Origin: CAINVV01 sp964506325
Lineage (GTDB): Bacteria > Bacteroidota > Bacteroidia > Bacteroidales > Prolixibacteraceae
Direction of reading: 5' to 3'
Assembly (NCBI GenBank): GCA_964506325.1
Contig: CAZDLO010000005.1
Span: 1-64,000 of the forward strand
Length of the DNA: 64,000 nt
The first letter of the stretch is position 1; each line of letters opens with the position of its first letter. A program made the translations under genes and the position numbers. Of this stretch, positions 55,160-62,555 are shown one piece after another. The notes under the pieces are model-generated. The model did not search any database, was not told the origin of the DNA, and was given only the letters and a program-made list of their open reading frames with translations.

Positions 55160-55232
55160 TCAGACAATGCCAATGTTTAATTTTTAAGGATTCTCCCGGT
55201 TAGCCACCAGTTTAAAGCACGGGATCAGCATT

Positions 55233-56528
55233 TTAGTCAAATTTTGTTTTGTAGAACCACCTGTCATGCAGGAAGAAGTGTAAGGTAAACTTAGCATAAG
55301 TTTCCTTTATCAGATCCATCTCCATGGTCCCGTAGCGGCCTATTTCGCAGGATAGGTTTAGCAGCGAACGGTACTGACGGCTGAGCGGTAATCCAAGGCC
55401 AAAAGTAATACCATATGTTTTGAGTTGTATTCCGTTCAGGGTCAGGTAGGAATTTTCATAAAAACCACCAAAGCGGTATTCTGTTCTATCCCAGTAGCTT
55501 CTGATGGAATACATGTTGGGAACAAATTCTATTCCGGTTGAATACCTGCTGCTGTTGGAGAGGTAGGACACCTGCTCTCCCAGAAATTGGGCTTCTTTCC
55601 ACTGCTGGAAATAAGCGTCTGCTCCAAAAGTTATTTTATTCTTTATCGTGTACGAAAAACCCGTTCCATAGGACATGGGTAGTTCAAGTCCTGAGTTGCT
55701 GGATTCTAAATGTTGAATGGTGTCTACAATGGCTGCTGATTGTGAGGAAAGCCTGAAAAGCGCCCTTTCTTCATGTATGACGTATGTTGATTTGATATTC
55801 ACTTTTGGTTCGAAAGTTGCGCCAAAGGTAAAACTGTTGCCATTTTTTGAACTGACCTGGTACTGAAGTCCGTTGGTAATTCCAAATCCATGTGAGTTCA
55901 GGCTGCTGTTTTTCATGTAATCGTAGGCTTCCGAATCGTACGGGAAATAGATATACGTATTATCGGATACTTTTCCAAACAGGAACCATGTATTGATTCC
56001 AAGGGACAAATGTTTGCCAAGCCTGATAGCGTTACCCAGGTAGACCTTGGTCAGCGTACCAATACCTGAAAATCCCGAACTGGACATTAACAGTCCAGAA
56101 CCTTCTGTTACATTAATGTTGTATCCTTTTGCCGCATAAGGCAATAATCCAAATGAGCCGGCCCACCAGGGCGTGACAGGAAGTTCAAAGGTCAGGTGAT
56201 CAAAATTTACATTGGTCCTTTTATTTTCTGTTGTATTGGTCTTTGAATCAGTGAATTTTGCATTAATACCAAACTGCATCAGGAAAGTAAGTGAATCAAT
56301 GGCGGTATAGGATGCCGGGTTGGATGGGTTTATTTGAAAACTGTTCCGCATGCCGATCCCGATTCCACCCATGCCATCACCACGACCAAAATTGGAGTTA
56401 TTCAATGTGCCGAAACCAAACCTGGAATAAGGCGAGCTCGTACTGCTGCTGTTTTGTCCATACATACTCAATGGAATGACCAGGACAAAGACGATAGAGA
56501 AAAATTTCAGTTTATAGCTTTTCAACAT
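55233..56528 (-). CDS. Outer-membrane beta-barrel protein of the coaX-lptC block
   Basis: Predicted outer-membrane protein of 431 residues. A signal peptide (MLKSYKLKFFSIVFVLVIPL ... MYGQ) is followed by SPYSRFGFGTLNNSNFGRGDGMGGIGIG, resembling FadL/OmpP1-like Bacteroidota proteins, and repeated amphipathic strands ending in an aromatic-rich C-terminus (FFLHDRWFYKTKFD). Function unknown; transport of a hydrophobic compound is only a guess from the FadL-like start. Its ATG lies within the end of coaX, overlapping by 17 nt in another frame, so translation is coupled. Confidence 0.8.
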   Translation of the reverse strand: MLKSYKLKFFSIVFVLVIPLSMYGQNSSSTSSPYSRFGFGTLNNSNFGRGDGMGGIGIGMRNSFQINPSNPASYTAIDSLTFLMQFGINAKFTDSKTNTTENKRTNVNFDHLTFELPVTPWWAGSFGLLPYAAKGYNINVTEGSGLLMSSSGFSGIGTLTKVYLGNAIRLGKHLSLGINTWFLFGKVSDNTYIYFPYDSEAYDYMKNSSLNSHGFGITNGLQYQVSSKNGNSFTFGATFEPKVNIKSTYVIHEERALFRLSSQSAAIVDTIQHLESSNSGLELPMSYGTGFSYTIKNKITFGADAYFQQWKEAQFLGEQVSYLSNSSRYSTGIEFVPNMYSIRSYWDRTEYRFGGFYENSYLTLNGIQLKTYGITFGLGLPLSRQYRSLLNLSCEIGRYGTMEMDLIKETYAKFTLHFFLHDRWFYKTKFD

Positions 56529-57246
56529 TATATTCTAGAATTCTGTTTAAACCAATGAGGGTGATCTCAGATTTTACAAAGATGTGATTTTTTAATCTTC
56601 TTTCAAAGAATGGAGCGTCTCCGCCTGTAAGAACGCAGCGTAATGCGGGAAAATCTTTTTTAAGCTGGTCAATCATTCCGTCCGTTTCAAGAAGCATCCC
56701 GTTAATTACTCCTGCCCGAATAGCCTCCTCTGTGGTCTTTCCAATGAATGGCCATTGGTCCGACTCCATAACCAGCGGGAGTTTATGTGTAAACTCATGC
56801 AAGGCACGGAACCTGCTTTTAAGTCCGGGAGATATGTTTCCTCCCAGAAAAGTTCCGGTCTTCCCAACCAGGTCGAAGGTGATCGCGGTACCTGCGTCTA
56901 TTACCAGCAGATCTTCGTCCGGAAATAAATAATTAGCACCAACGGCTGCTGCCAGCCGGTCAAGTCCAAGCGTATCAGGTGTCGTATAGCCATTTGTCAG
57001 AGGCACAGGGGTGTGGTTGTTTAATTCAATAAAACAACTGAATTTAATGTCAAGATAGTGATTCAGGGACGGATCGGTCGCTGAAACAGACGACAGGATC
57101 GCATGGTCCAACCCTTTATACCTGTTGGCCACCTCCTCAAGGTCTCCAATGGTAAGTTCGTCAAAAATGAATATTTCAACGATCTCCTGACTTGAAAATA
57201 CAGCCACTTTAGTTCGGCTGTTTCCCTGATCAATTACTAAGTTCAA
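56512..57246 (-). CDS. coaX: Type III pantothenate kinase
   Basis: Phosphorylates pantothenate, the first step of CoA synthesis. The protein has 244 residues of the ASKHA fold: DQGNSRTKVAVF is the phosphate-1 loop, GYTTPDTLGLDRLAAAVGAN the substrate region, DAGTAITFDLVG the phosphate-2 loop with the catalytic-base region, and VLTGGDAPFF the adenosine motif. It begins 2 nt after the nadC stop, continuing the cofactor operon nadB-nadC-coaX, and overlaps the next gene by 17 nt. Confidence 0.93.
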   Translation of the reverse strand: MNLVIDQGNSRTKVAVFSSQEIVEIFIFDELTIGDLEEVANRYKGLDHAILSSVSATDPSLNHYLDIKFSCFIELNNHTPVPLTNGYTTPDTLGLDRLAAAVGANYLFPDEDLLVIDAGTAITFDLVGKTGTFLGGNISPGLKSRFRALHEFTHKLPLVMESDQWPFIGKTTEEAIRAGVINGMLLETDGMIDQLKKDFPALRCVLTGGDAPFFERRLKNHIFVKSEITLIGLNRILEYNVEKL

Positions 57247-57248
57247 AA

Positions 57249-58094
57249 CTATTTCAGTTTAATATTCATGCTGATATCCAGTGCCTTAACGGAGTGGGTA
57301 AGTGCGCCGATGGAAATGTAATCTACCCCGGTGGCTGCAACTTCTTTCACTCTATCGAGATTCATATTTCCGGAGGCTTCCACTTTTGCCCGGTGGTTTA
57401 TTACATCAACACACATTTTCATCGTCTCGTTCGACATGTTGTCGAGCATTATGATATCCGCTTTCATCTCCAAAGCCTCTCTCACTTCTTCGATTGTCGT
57501 TGTTTCAACCTCAATTTTTATACCTGCCCGGACTTGTTGCCTGATTTGCTCAACCGCCTTTTTTATTCCCCCGGCTACCTTGATATGGTTGTCCTTGATA
57601 AGTACCATATCGTAGAGACCGATCCTGTGATTCTCGCCTCCTCCAGCTTTGACAGCATATTTATCCAGGACCCTTAATCCGGGTGCTGTCTTTCTTGTGT
57701 CCAGAATTTTGGTGCCGTATTCCTTTACCTGCTCCACAAAAAGGCCAGTCATGGTTGCTATACCGCTCATTCTTTGCAGGAAGTTGAGGGCAAGCCGTTC
57801 CCCTGAAAGAAGTGCACGAAATGGTCCGCTCATCTCCACAAGCAGATCACCCTTTTTCAGTTTATCACCATCCTGCACCAGGGGTTTCCAGGTGGTCTCA
57901 GGTGATAGTATCCTGAAAACAGTTGCAGCAACTTCCATTCCTGCAACAATACCATCGTCTTTTGCGACCATGGTGGCAGTACAGAACATTTCATCTGGGA
58001 TCAGGGCGTTGGTGGTTATGTCACCTGTCCCGATATCCTCGTGCAAAGCAGCCTCTATTAAAGTTTTGATGTGGTTTATTTCAAAATTGTTCAT
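57249..58094 (-). CDS. nadC: Nicotinate-nucleotide pyrophosphorylase (carboxylating)
   Basis: Makes nicotinate mononucleotide from quinolinate and PRPP in de novo NAD synthesis. The protein has 281 residues from ATG 58094. ALHEDIGTGDITTNALIP, GERLALNFLQRMSGIAT, LDTRKTAPGLR and KAGGGENHRIGLYDMVLIKDNH are the classic motifs. The ATG overlaps the nadB stop by 14 nt, indicating coupled translation; a longer start at 58115 is possible. nadA is not in the window. Confidence 0.95.
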   Translation of the reverse strand: MNNFEINHIKTLIEAALHEDIGTGDITTNALIPDEMFCTATMVAKDDGIVAGMEVAATVFRILSPETTWKPLVQDGDKLKKGDLLVEMSGPFRALLSGERLALNFLQRMSGIATMTGLFVEQVKEYGTKILDTRKTAPGLRVLDKYAVKAGGGENHRIGLYDMVLIKDNHIKVAGGIKKAVEQIRQQVRAGIKIEVETTTIEEVREALEMKADIIMLDNMSNETMKMCVDVINHRAKVEASGNMNLDRVKEVAATGVDYISIGALTHSVKALDISMNIKLK

Positions 58095-59673
58095 TGGATG
58101 TTTTGTTGCGGACATTCACTGTTTTGATGCTGGCACCTTTCTCCTGGATGATGTGATGAACCATAACCGGTGATTCTTCCCGGTAATCAGACCTAACATG
58201 ACCACCACGGCTCTCCTTGCGTTCCAATGCCGAGATGCATATCAATCTGCATACCGTTGCAAGGTCGTTAATTTTTTTATAGTTGTAATCAACTTGATTA
58301 TCAGAATATTGACTTATTATTTCGTTGATTCGGTTCAAAGCTTTGTTTAAATCATTGCTGTTTCTGACAATACCGACCCTGTCACTCATCAACCGGGATA
58401 ACTCATTTTTAATCTCCAGATATAGGTGGTCAGTTTCCTGGTTGAGCAAAATTTCCTCACAAACTGGAGTATCCAACACATGATTGTTAAGACCCTTCGC
58501 CTTTTCAACGAGTCTTTTGCCAAAAACAAGGCACTCCAGCAGTGAATTACTTGCCAGCCTGTTTGCTCCCATCACACCGGTAGATGCAACCTCACCACAG
58601 GCAAAAAGGCCTGTAATATTGGTTTGGCCCCACAAATCAGTATGTATGCCACCCACAGTGTAATGCGCTGCAGGTGAAATGGGTATCAGGTCTTTAGTGA
58701 GGTCAATGCCATAACCGGTTAACTTGGCGTCAATAGAGTGGAACCGCTCTTTCAGAAATTCCGGCTCCAGGTGTTTCAGGCTGAGGAAAACGGTAGACCC
58801 TGTCTCCTGCATGCGTTTGAAAATGGCAGACGCAACCACGTCTCGCGGGGCCAGCTCAGCCATCGGATGAGATTCGGCCATAAAGCGCATGCCATATTTA
58901 TCCAGCAAATGAGCTCCTTCCCCCCTGACTGCCTCACTTATCAGATAGGCATCCTCCCCGTCAACTGAGAGTGCAGTGGGATGGAATTGGATAAATTCCA
59001 TGTCGGCCACCTGTGCTCCGGCTTGCCAGGCCAGTGCAATCCCGTCGCCTGTCGCGGTGTAGGGATTGGTAGATCTTGAATAAATGCGTGAGAGCCCTCC
59101 TGTGGCCAGTATGGTAGCTTTAGATCTGAAGATTGCATTTTTGCGGGTATTGTAATCCAATGCCTGGATGCCTGTACAAATTCCGTTGCTGGTCAGTATT
59201 TTTACAGCGGTAGTATATTCGAAAGGAGTAATTCGGGGAATCGCCAACACCTTTTTCAGCATAAATCCGGTCATCACCTTTCCGGTAGCATCTCCATCTG
59301 CATGTAAAATTCGACGGTGGGAATGACCGCCTTCCAGACCCAGAATCAACTCTCCTAAGTGGTCCCTGTCGAAATCAACACCCATTGAAATCAGATGTTT
59401 TACTTGCTGAAGGCCTTCGTTGACAAGTATTTCTGATGCATCATAGTCGCAAAGTCCGCGACCGGCTGTAAGCGTGTCATCCAGATGGTACATGGGGTCA
59501 TCGTCAGCACCGATGGCTGCTGCGATTCCTCCCTGGGCATTGTAAGAATTGCTTATATCAAGGTCTGATTTGGAAATTAGGGCCACGGTACCGCTTTCTG
59601 AGGCATGATAAGCAGCCAGGAGCCCGGCCAGTCCGCTGCCGACAACAATAAAATCAAAATCAAACTGCTTCAT
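58081..59673 (-). CDS. nadB: L-aspartate oxidase
   Basis: FAD enzyme of 530 residues that oxidises L-aspartate to iminoaspartate, the first step of de novo NAD synthesis; it can use fumarate instead of oxygen, which suits an organism of low-oxygen habitats. VVGSGLAGLLAAYHAS is the FAD loop, NSYNAQGGIAAAIG and GLEGGHSHRRILHADGDATG are family motifs, and GEVASTGVMGANRLASNSLLE is the second FAD region. It heads the nadB-nadC-coaX operon, with a long near-palindrome 34-59 nt upstream. Confidence 0.96.
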   Translation of the reverse strand: MKQFDFDFIVVGSGLAGLLAAYHASESGTVALISKSDLDISNSYNAQGGIAAAIGADDDPMYHLDDTLTAGRGLCDYDASEILVNEGLQQVKHLISMGVDFDRDHLGELILGLEGGHSHRRILHADGDATGKVMTGFMLKKVLAIPRITPFEYTTAVKILTSNGICTGIQALDYNTRKNAIFRSKATILATGGLSRIYSRSTNPYTATGDGIALAWQAGAQVADMEFIQFHPTALSVDGEDAYLISEAVRGEGAHLLDKYGMRFMAESHPMAELAPRDVVASAIFKRMQETGSTVFLSLKHLEPEFLKERFHSIDAKLTGYGIDLTKDLIPISPAAHYTVGGIHTDLWGQTNITGLFACGEVASTGVMGANRLASNSLLECLVFGKRLVEKAKGLNNHVLDTPVCEEILLNQETDHLYLEIKNELSRLMSDRVGIVRNSNDLNKALNRINEIISQYSDNQVDYNYKKINDLATVCRLICISALERKESRGGHVRSDYREESPVMVHHIIQEKGASIKTVNVRNKTSNEQF

Positions 59674-59706
59674 GAAACCAACTTAATTGAAATGCCTGTT
59701 AAAAAA

Positions 59707-59732
59707 ATGAAAATCAAACGTTTGAATTTCAT
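59707..59732. promoter_or_regulatory. Candidate operator of the nadB-nadC-coaX operon
   Basis: ATGAAAATCAAAC and GTTTGAATTTCAT form a 26-bp palindrome with 12 of 13 pairs matched; the central 12 bp TCAAACGTTTGA are perfect. It lies 34-59 nt ahead of the nadB start, and an AACGTTTG box within it (minus strand) could be a -7 element, so a bound protein would block transcription. Confidence 0.6.
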
Positions 59733-59966
59733 GAGCTGCTATTAAAGTTTAGAGGTTCAACCAACCTTAAAACAGGAAAAACTTTGAAAAATTCCTTTCG
59801 TCAAACTGAGCGACAAAAATAACAATTCATCTGAATTTATCTTGTTATTCACATTTCAGTTGGTATAGTCCCGGGAATTATTATTTCTGTGGCAGATTCC
59901 GGAGTCATGACAAAATTTTCCTTCTGATTTGTTGTCCCGGGTAATTCTGTTTTTCAATATTGTTTT

Positions 59967-60000
59967 TTTGAACAATGAAGAGGGTAATACCCTATATTTG
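59967..60000 (+). promoter_or_regulatory. Promoter of the 60079 gene (TTTG-N22-TATATTTG)
   Basis: TTTG at 59967-59970 and TATATTTG at 59993-60000 match the Bacteroidota elements with a 22-nt spacer. The start would be near 60006, leaving a leader of about 72 nt that begins with a hairpin. Confidence 0.6.
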
Positions 60001-60003
60001 TAT

Positions 60004-60032
60004 CAATACTGCCTCAAAGATAGGCAGTATTG
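60004..60032 (+). promoter_or_regulatory. Hairpin at the predicted transcript 5' end
   Basis: CAATACTGCCT, loop CAAAGAT, AGGCAGTATTG: a perfect 11-bp stem with a 7-nt loop, placed within a few bases of the predicted start. It could stabilise the mRNA 5' end or be a repressor site. It is too far from the ORF and lacks the T-run for a terminator. Confidence 0.5.
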
Positions 60033-60078
60033 AATAGGTTGAGATGCGTTTAGATTTTGTTAACTAAAATTTATTGGA

Positions 60079-60729
60079 ATGAGAAGGAATTTTTTCAAAC
60101 TCGCGGTTTTGGCGTTTGTCCTGGTAATTATCTTGCCCGGTTTCGCTGCTTCAGCGCAGACGATATCTTCAGCTGGCGGACAGCCTCAAAAGAAGGAGCG
60201 TATTGTACGGGTTCTCGTCACAGACAATGGTAAACTCACCGAAAAGGATACAATTATCGTAGTAGGTAAGGGGAGTAGTGCCTCCTTTACAGCCGGGAAT
60301 GCAGTTTTCAAGGCTGATACAATCATACTCTCCGGAGATGGAAAAACCAGGGAAAGTACTGTAACTGTTTTTGTCAACGACAGCAAGGGAAATGAGGAGA
60401 AAGACAGTGTTAAAACAACCTACACCTTTATTTCAACAGATTCTACATTCAATAAGCCCGTTGGTGACATGAAATGGCTGGGTGGAGGTAAACCGAAGAT
60501 TATTATGCAGAAGGATGGCGGGGATGCTTTTTATTTCCAGGGACCGCCTGCCCGTGTACATATGGGAATCCCTTTGCACGATCCGTTTTCCTTTGATAAG
60601 TCAGACCCTGACATTGTATCATACTCCAAAAAAGATATAGGGAAAGGGCAGGAGAAAATTACCATCATCAGGAAGAAAAGGACAACACCCGCCGATTTTA
60701 ATAATGGGGAGATGAAAATTGAGAAGTGA
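60079..60729 (+). CDS. Exported protein of unknown function
   Basis: Protein of 216 residues with a clear signal peptide (LAVLAFVLVIILPGFAASAQ). The mature part is rich in Lys, Asp, Ser and Thr, with beta-strand-like repeats (RIVRVLVTDNGKLTEKDTII, KADTIILSGDGKTRESTVTV, FVNDSKGNEEKDSVKT) that may be three versions of one unit of about 30 residues. No family is recognised and no lipobox or membrane helix is seen. It is a single-gene unit with its own promoter, leader hairpin and terminator. Confidence 0.8.
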   Translation: MRRNFFKLAVLAFVLVIILPGFAASAQTISSAGGQPQKKERIVRVLVTDNGKLTEKDTIIVVGKGSSASFTAGNAVFKADTIILSGDGKTRESTVTVFVNDSKGNEEKDSVKTTYTFISTDSTFNKPVGDMKWLGGGKPKIIMQKDGGDAFYFQGPPARVHMGIPLHDPFSFDKSDPDIVSYSKKDIGKGQEKITIIRKKRTTPADFNNGEMKIEK

Positions 60730-60764
60730 TGCCGGTTTTATTGGCCTGATTCACTAATTGGTTG

Positions 60765-60820
60765 TTAAAAAAGTGCCTGAAGTCATGGGTTTTGACCAAC
60801 CCATGCTTCAGGCACTTTAA
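60765..60820. terminator. Bidirectional terminator hairpin
   Basis: AAAGTGCCTGAAG-T-CATGGGTT (60770-60791) pairs with AACCCATG-CTTCAGGCACTTT (60798-60818), a 21-bp stem with one bulged T, flanked by A-rich and T-rich ends. It sits between the convergent genes at 60079-60729 and 60846-62327. Confidence 0.85.
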
Positions 60821-60845
60821 GTTAAACAGTGTTTAAAATGCTTCC

Positions 60846-62327
60846 TTATACAGGCATATCCGGCAATGAATAAGGAGCACGGTAGGTATGTTTGATCAGT
60901 TCAGCTGCAAATTTCTTGGCAGGAACCGGTTCTGTCCATTTTTTATTGAATGTAGGATGTCCATCATGAATGACAAAATTATCCTCCAGGCAAATCTTAA
61001 CAGTTTCCTCTTCCTTCAGGTTGGTGAACTGCATGTTCGGACCATCCCATTCAAGTACTTTTTTCAGTCCTTGCAGGCGGACAGCTAAAACACCCATTAC
61101 AACCATTTCATTGAAAGGACCTGACTGGCTGAAGTCTGAAGCGGTCTGAACACGGCTTTCAGGACTTTCTTTGGCTGCGCGGATCCAGTCCAGCTCATGG
61201 CTGACAGTTATTCTTCTGCGTTTTTGAGGAACTACAGGTACTCTTCCTGAGAGTAACCATGGATCTTTTCCATAACAACCGCAAAACAGGGTGTCTTTAG
61301 TTCCGTGGAAAATCACACCACCACCAGAGTTGTTCATATCCTTGCCTGCAGGCCAGTTAACTGGCATTTCCGGTTTTAGTCCACCGTCGTACCAAATAAC
61401 TTTTATTTCAGGAAGGTTAATTTTGATATCCTTTTGCTTTGCTCTTGCAGGGAAGGTCAAAGAAACCATCTGTGCATTTGGGGCGCAATCTGTTAATAAC
61501 AAGGTTGAACTTCCCTGAGCTTTGGTTGGATATCCAAGTTTCATCGCTGTGAAAACAGGGTGCAGGATATGGCAGGCCATATCACCCAGGGCGCCTGTAC
61601 CAAAGTCCCACCAGCCTCTCCAGTTCCATGGATGGTAAAGTTCGTTGTAAGGACGCATCTGGGAAGGACCAATGAAGAGATTCCAGTCCAGCGTTTCAGG
61701 TACCCACTGTCCGTTTTTGGGAGCATTGAGACCTTGGGGCCAGATAGGCCTGTCGGTAAAGGCTTCTACTTTGGTTACCTCACCAATTTCGCCATTCCAG
61801 ATCCATTCGCAGGTAAGACTTACGCCTTCGCCTGAAGAACCCTGGTTTCCCATTTGAGTAGCAACTTTTGTTTTTTCCGCCAGTTTGGTCAGCAACCTTG
61901 ATTCATACACTGTGTGTGTTAATGGTTTCTGGGTATAGACATGCTTACCCATTGTCATGGCGTGGGCTGTGGTGATGGCGTGCGTATGGTCAGCAGTGGC
62001 AACCATAACTGCATCAAATGATTTTCCCATCTCATCATACATAACCCGCCAGTCTTTGTACTTCTTGGCATTTGGGAAATGCTTGAAAACCGGTTCACTG
62101 TACTTCCAGTCAACGTCGCATAAGCCAACGATGTTTTCGGATGACATATTTTTCAGGTTACCAAAACCCATACCACCAACACCAATACCGACAATATTAA
62201 GCTTATCGCTGGGGGCTTTGTGTCCCAATCCGGCAATTGTGTTAGAAGGGACCACGGTGATAGCTGCAGCGGCTGCAGCTGAAGTTCCCAAAAATCCTCT
62301 TCTCGAAACTTTGTTTTTTTCCTTCAT
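60846..62327 (-). CDS. Tat-exported Gfo/Idh/MocA-family oxidoreductase
   Basis: NAD(P)-dependent sugar or inositol oxidoreductase-like protein of 493 residues. A twin-arginine signal (SRRGFLGTSAAAAAAITVVP) sends it to the periplasm with its cofactor. NIVGIGVGGMGFGNLKNM is the nucleotide loop, and MTMGKHVYTQKPLTHTVYES has Gln-Lys-Pro in place of Glu-Lys-Pro, with the catalytic Lys kept. WNWRGWWDFGTGALGDMACH is a mark of the Bacteroidota/Planctomycetes exported subgroup. The substrate is probably a carbohydrate, but no partner gene is beside it. Confidence 0.92.
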   Translation of the reverse strand: MKEKNKVSRRGFLGTSAAAAAAITVVPSNTIAGLGHKAPSDKLNIVGIGVGGMGFGNLKNMSSENIVGLCDVDWKYSEPVFKHFPNAKKYKDWRVMYDEMGKSFDAVMVATADHTHAITTAHAMTMGKHVYTQKPLTHTVYESRLLTKLAEKTKVATQMGNQGSSGEGVSLTCEWIWNGEIGEVTKVEAFTDRPIWPQGLNAPKNGQWVPETLDWNLFIGPSQMRPYNELYHPWNWRGWWDFGTGALGDMACHILHPVFTAMKLGYPTKAQGSSTLLLTDCAPNAQMVSLTFPARAKQKDIKINLPEIKVIWYDGGLKPEMPVNWPAGKDMNNSGGGVIFHGTKDTLFCGCYGKDPWLLSGRVPVVPQKRRRITVSHELDWIRAAKESPESRVQTASDFSQSGPFNEMVVMGVLAVRLQGLKKVLEWDGPNMQFTNLKEEETVKICLEDNFVIHDGHPTFNKKWTEPVPAKKFAAELIKHTYRAPYSLPDMPV

Positions 62328-62504
62328 CAGAATAAAATTTATAGAATTAAAAATTTTGTAACGTAGCCGTAAATATAAAAAATTTATTGGATTGTGATTG
62401 TGATTGAAGGTATATTCCGGTTTAATATTTTGCGATTTTTGATTCAGAAGTCAGGAAAATGATTTACCCCGAAAATCCTGCCATAAGCCCTTCGTTTGAT
62501 GTAA

Positions 62505-62539
62505 AATAATAGCCATCCCGGAAAAGGATGGCTATTATT
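62505..62539 (-). terminator. Terminator of the downstream TonB-type receptor gene
   Basis: AATAATAGCCATCC (62505-62518) and GGATGGCTATTATT (62526-62539) form a perfect 14-bp stem with a 7-nt loop, 16 nt beyond the stop at 62556; TTTTAC follows on the minus strand. Confidence 0.85.
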
Positions 62540-62555
62540 CTGAAGCAGGCAGTTA

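Larger units (their letters stand above)
59674..60078. other. Divergent regulatory region between nadB and an exported-protein gene
   Basis: These 405 nt hold the nadB-proximal palindrome (59707-59732), a promoter (59967-60000) and a leader hairpin (60004-60032) for the plus-strand gene. A direct repeat GTCCCGGG occurs at 59868 and 59934. No ORF or RNA gene was seen. Confidence 0.6.
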
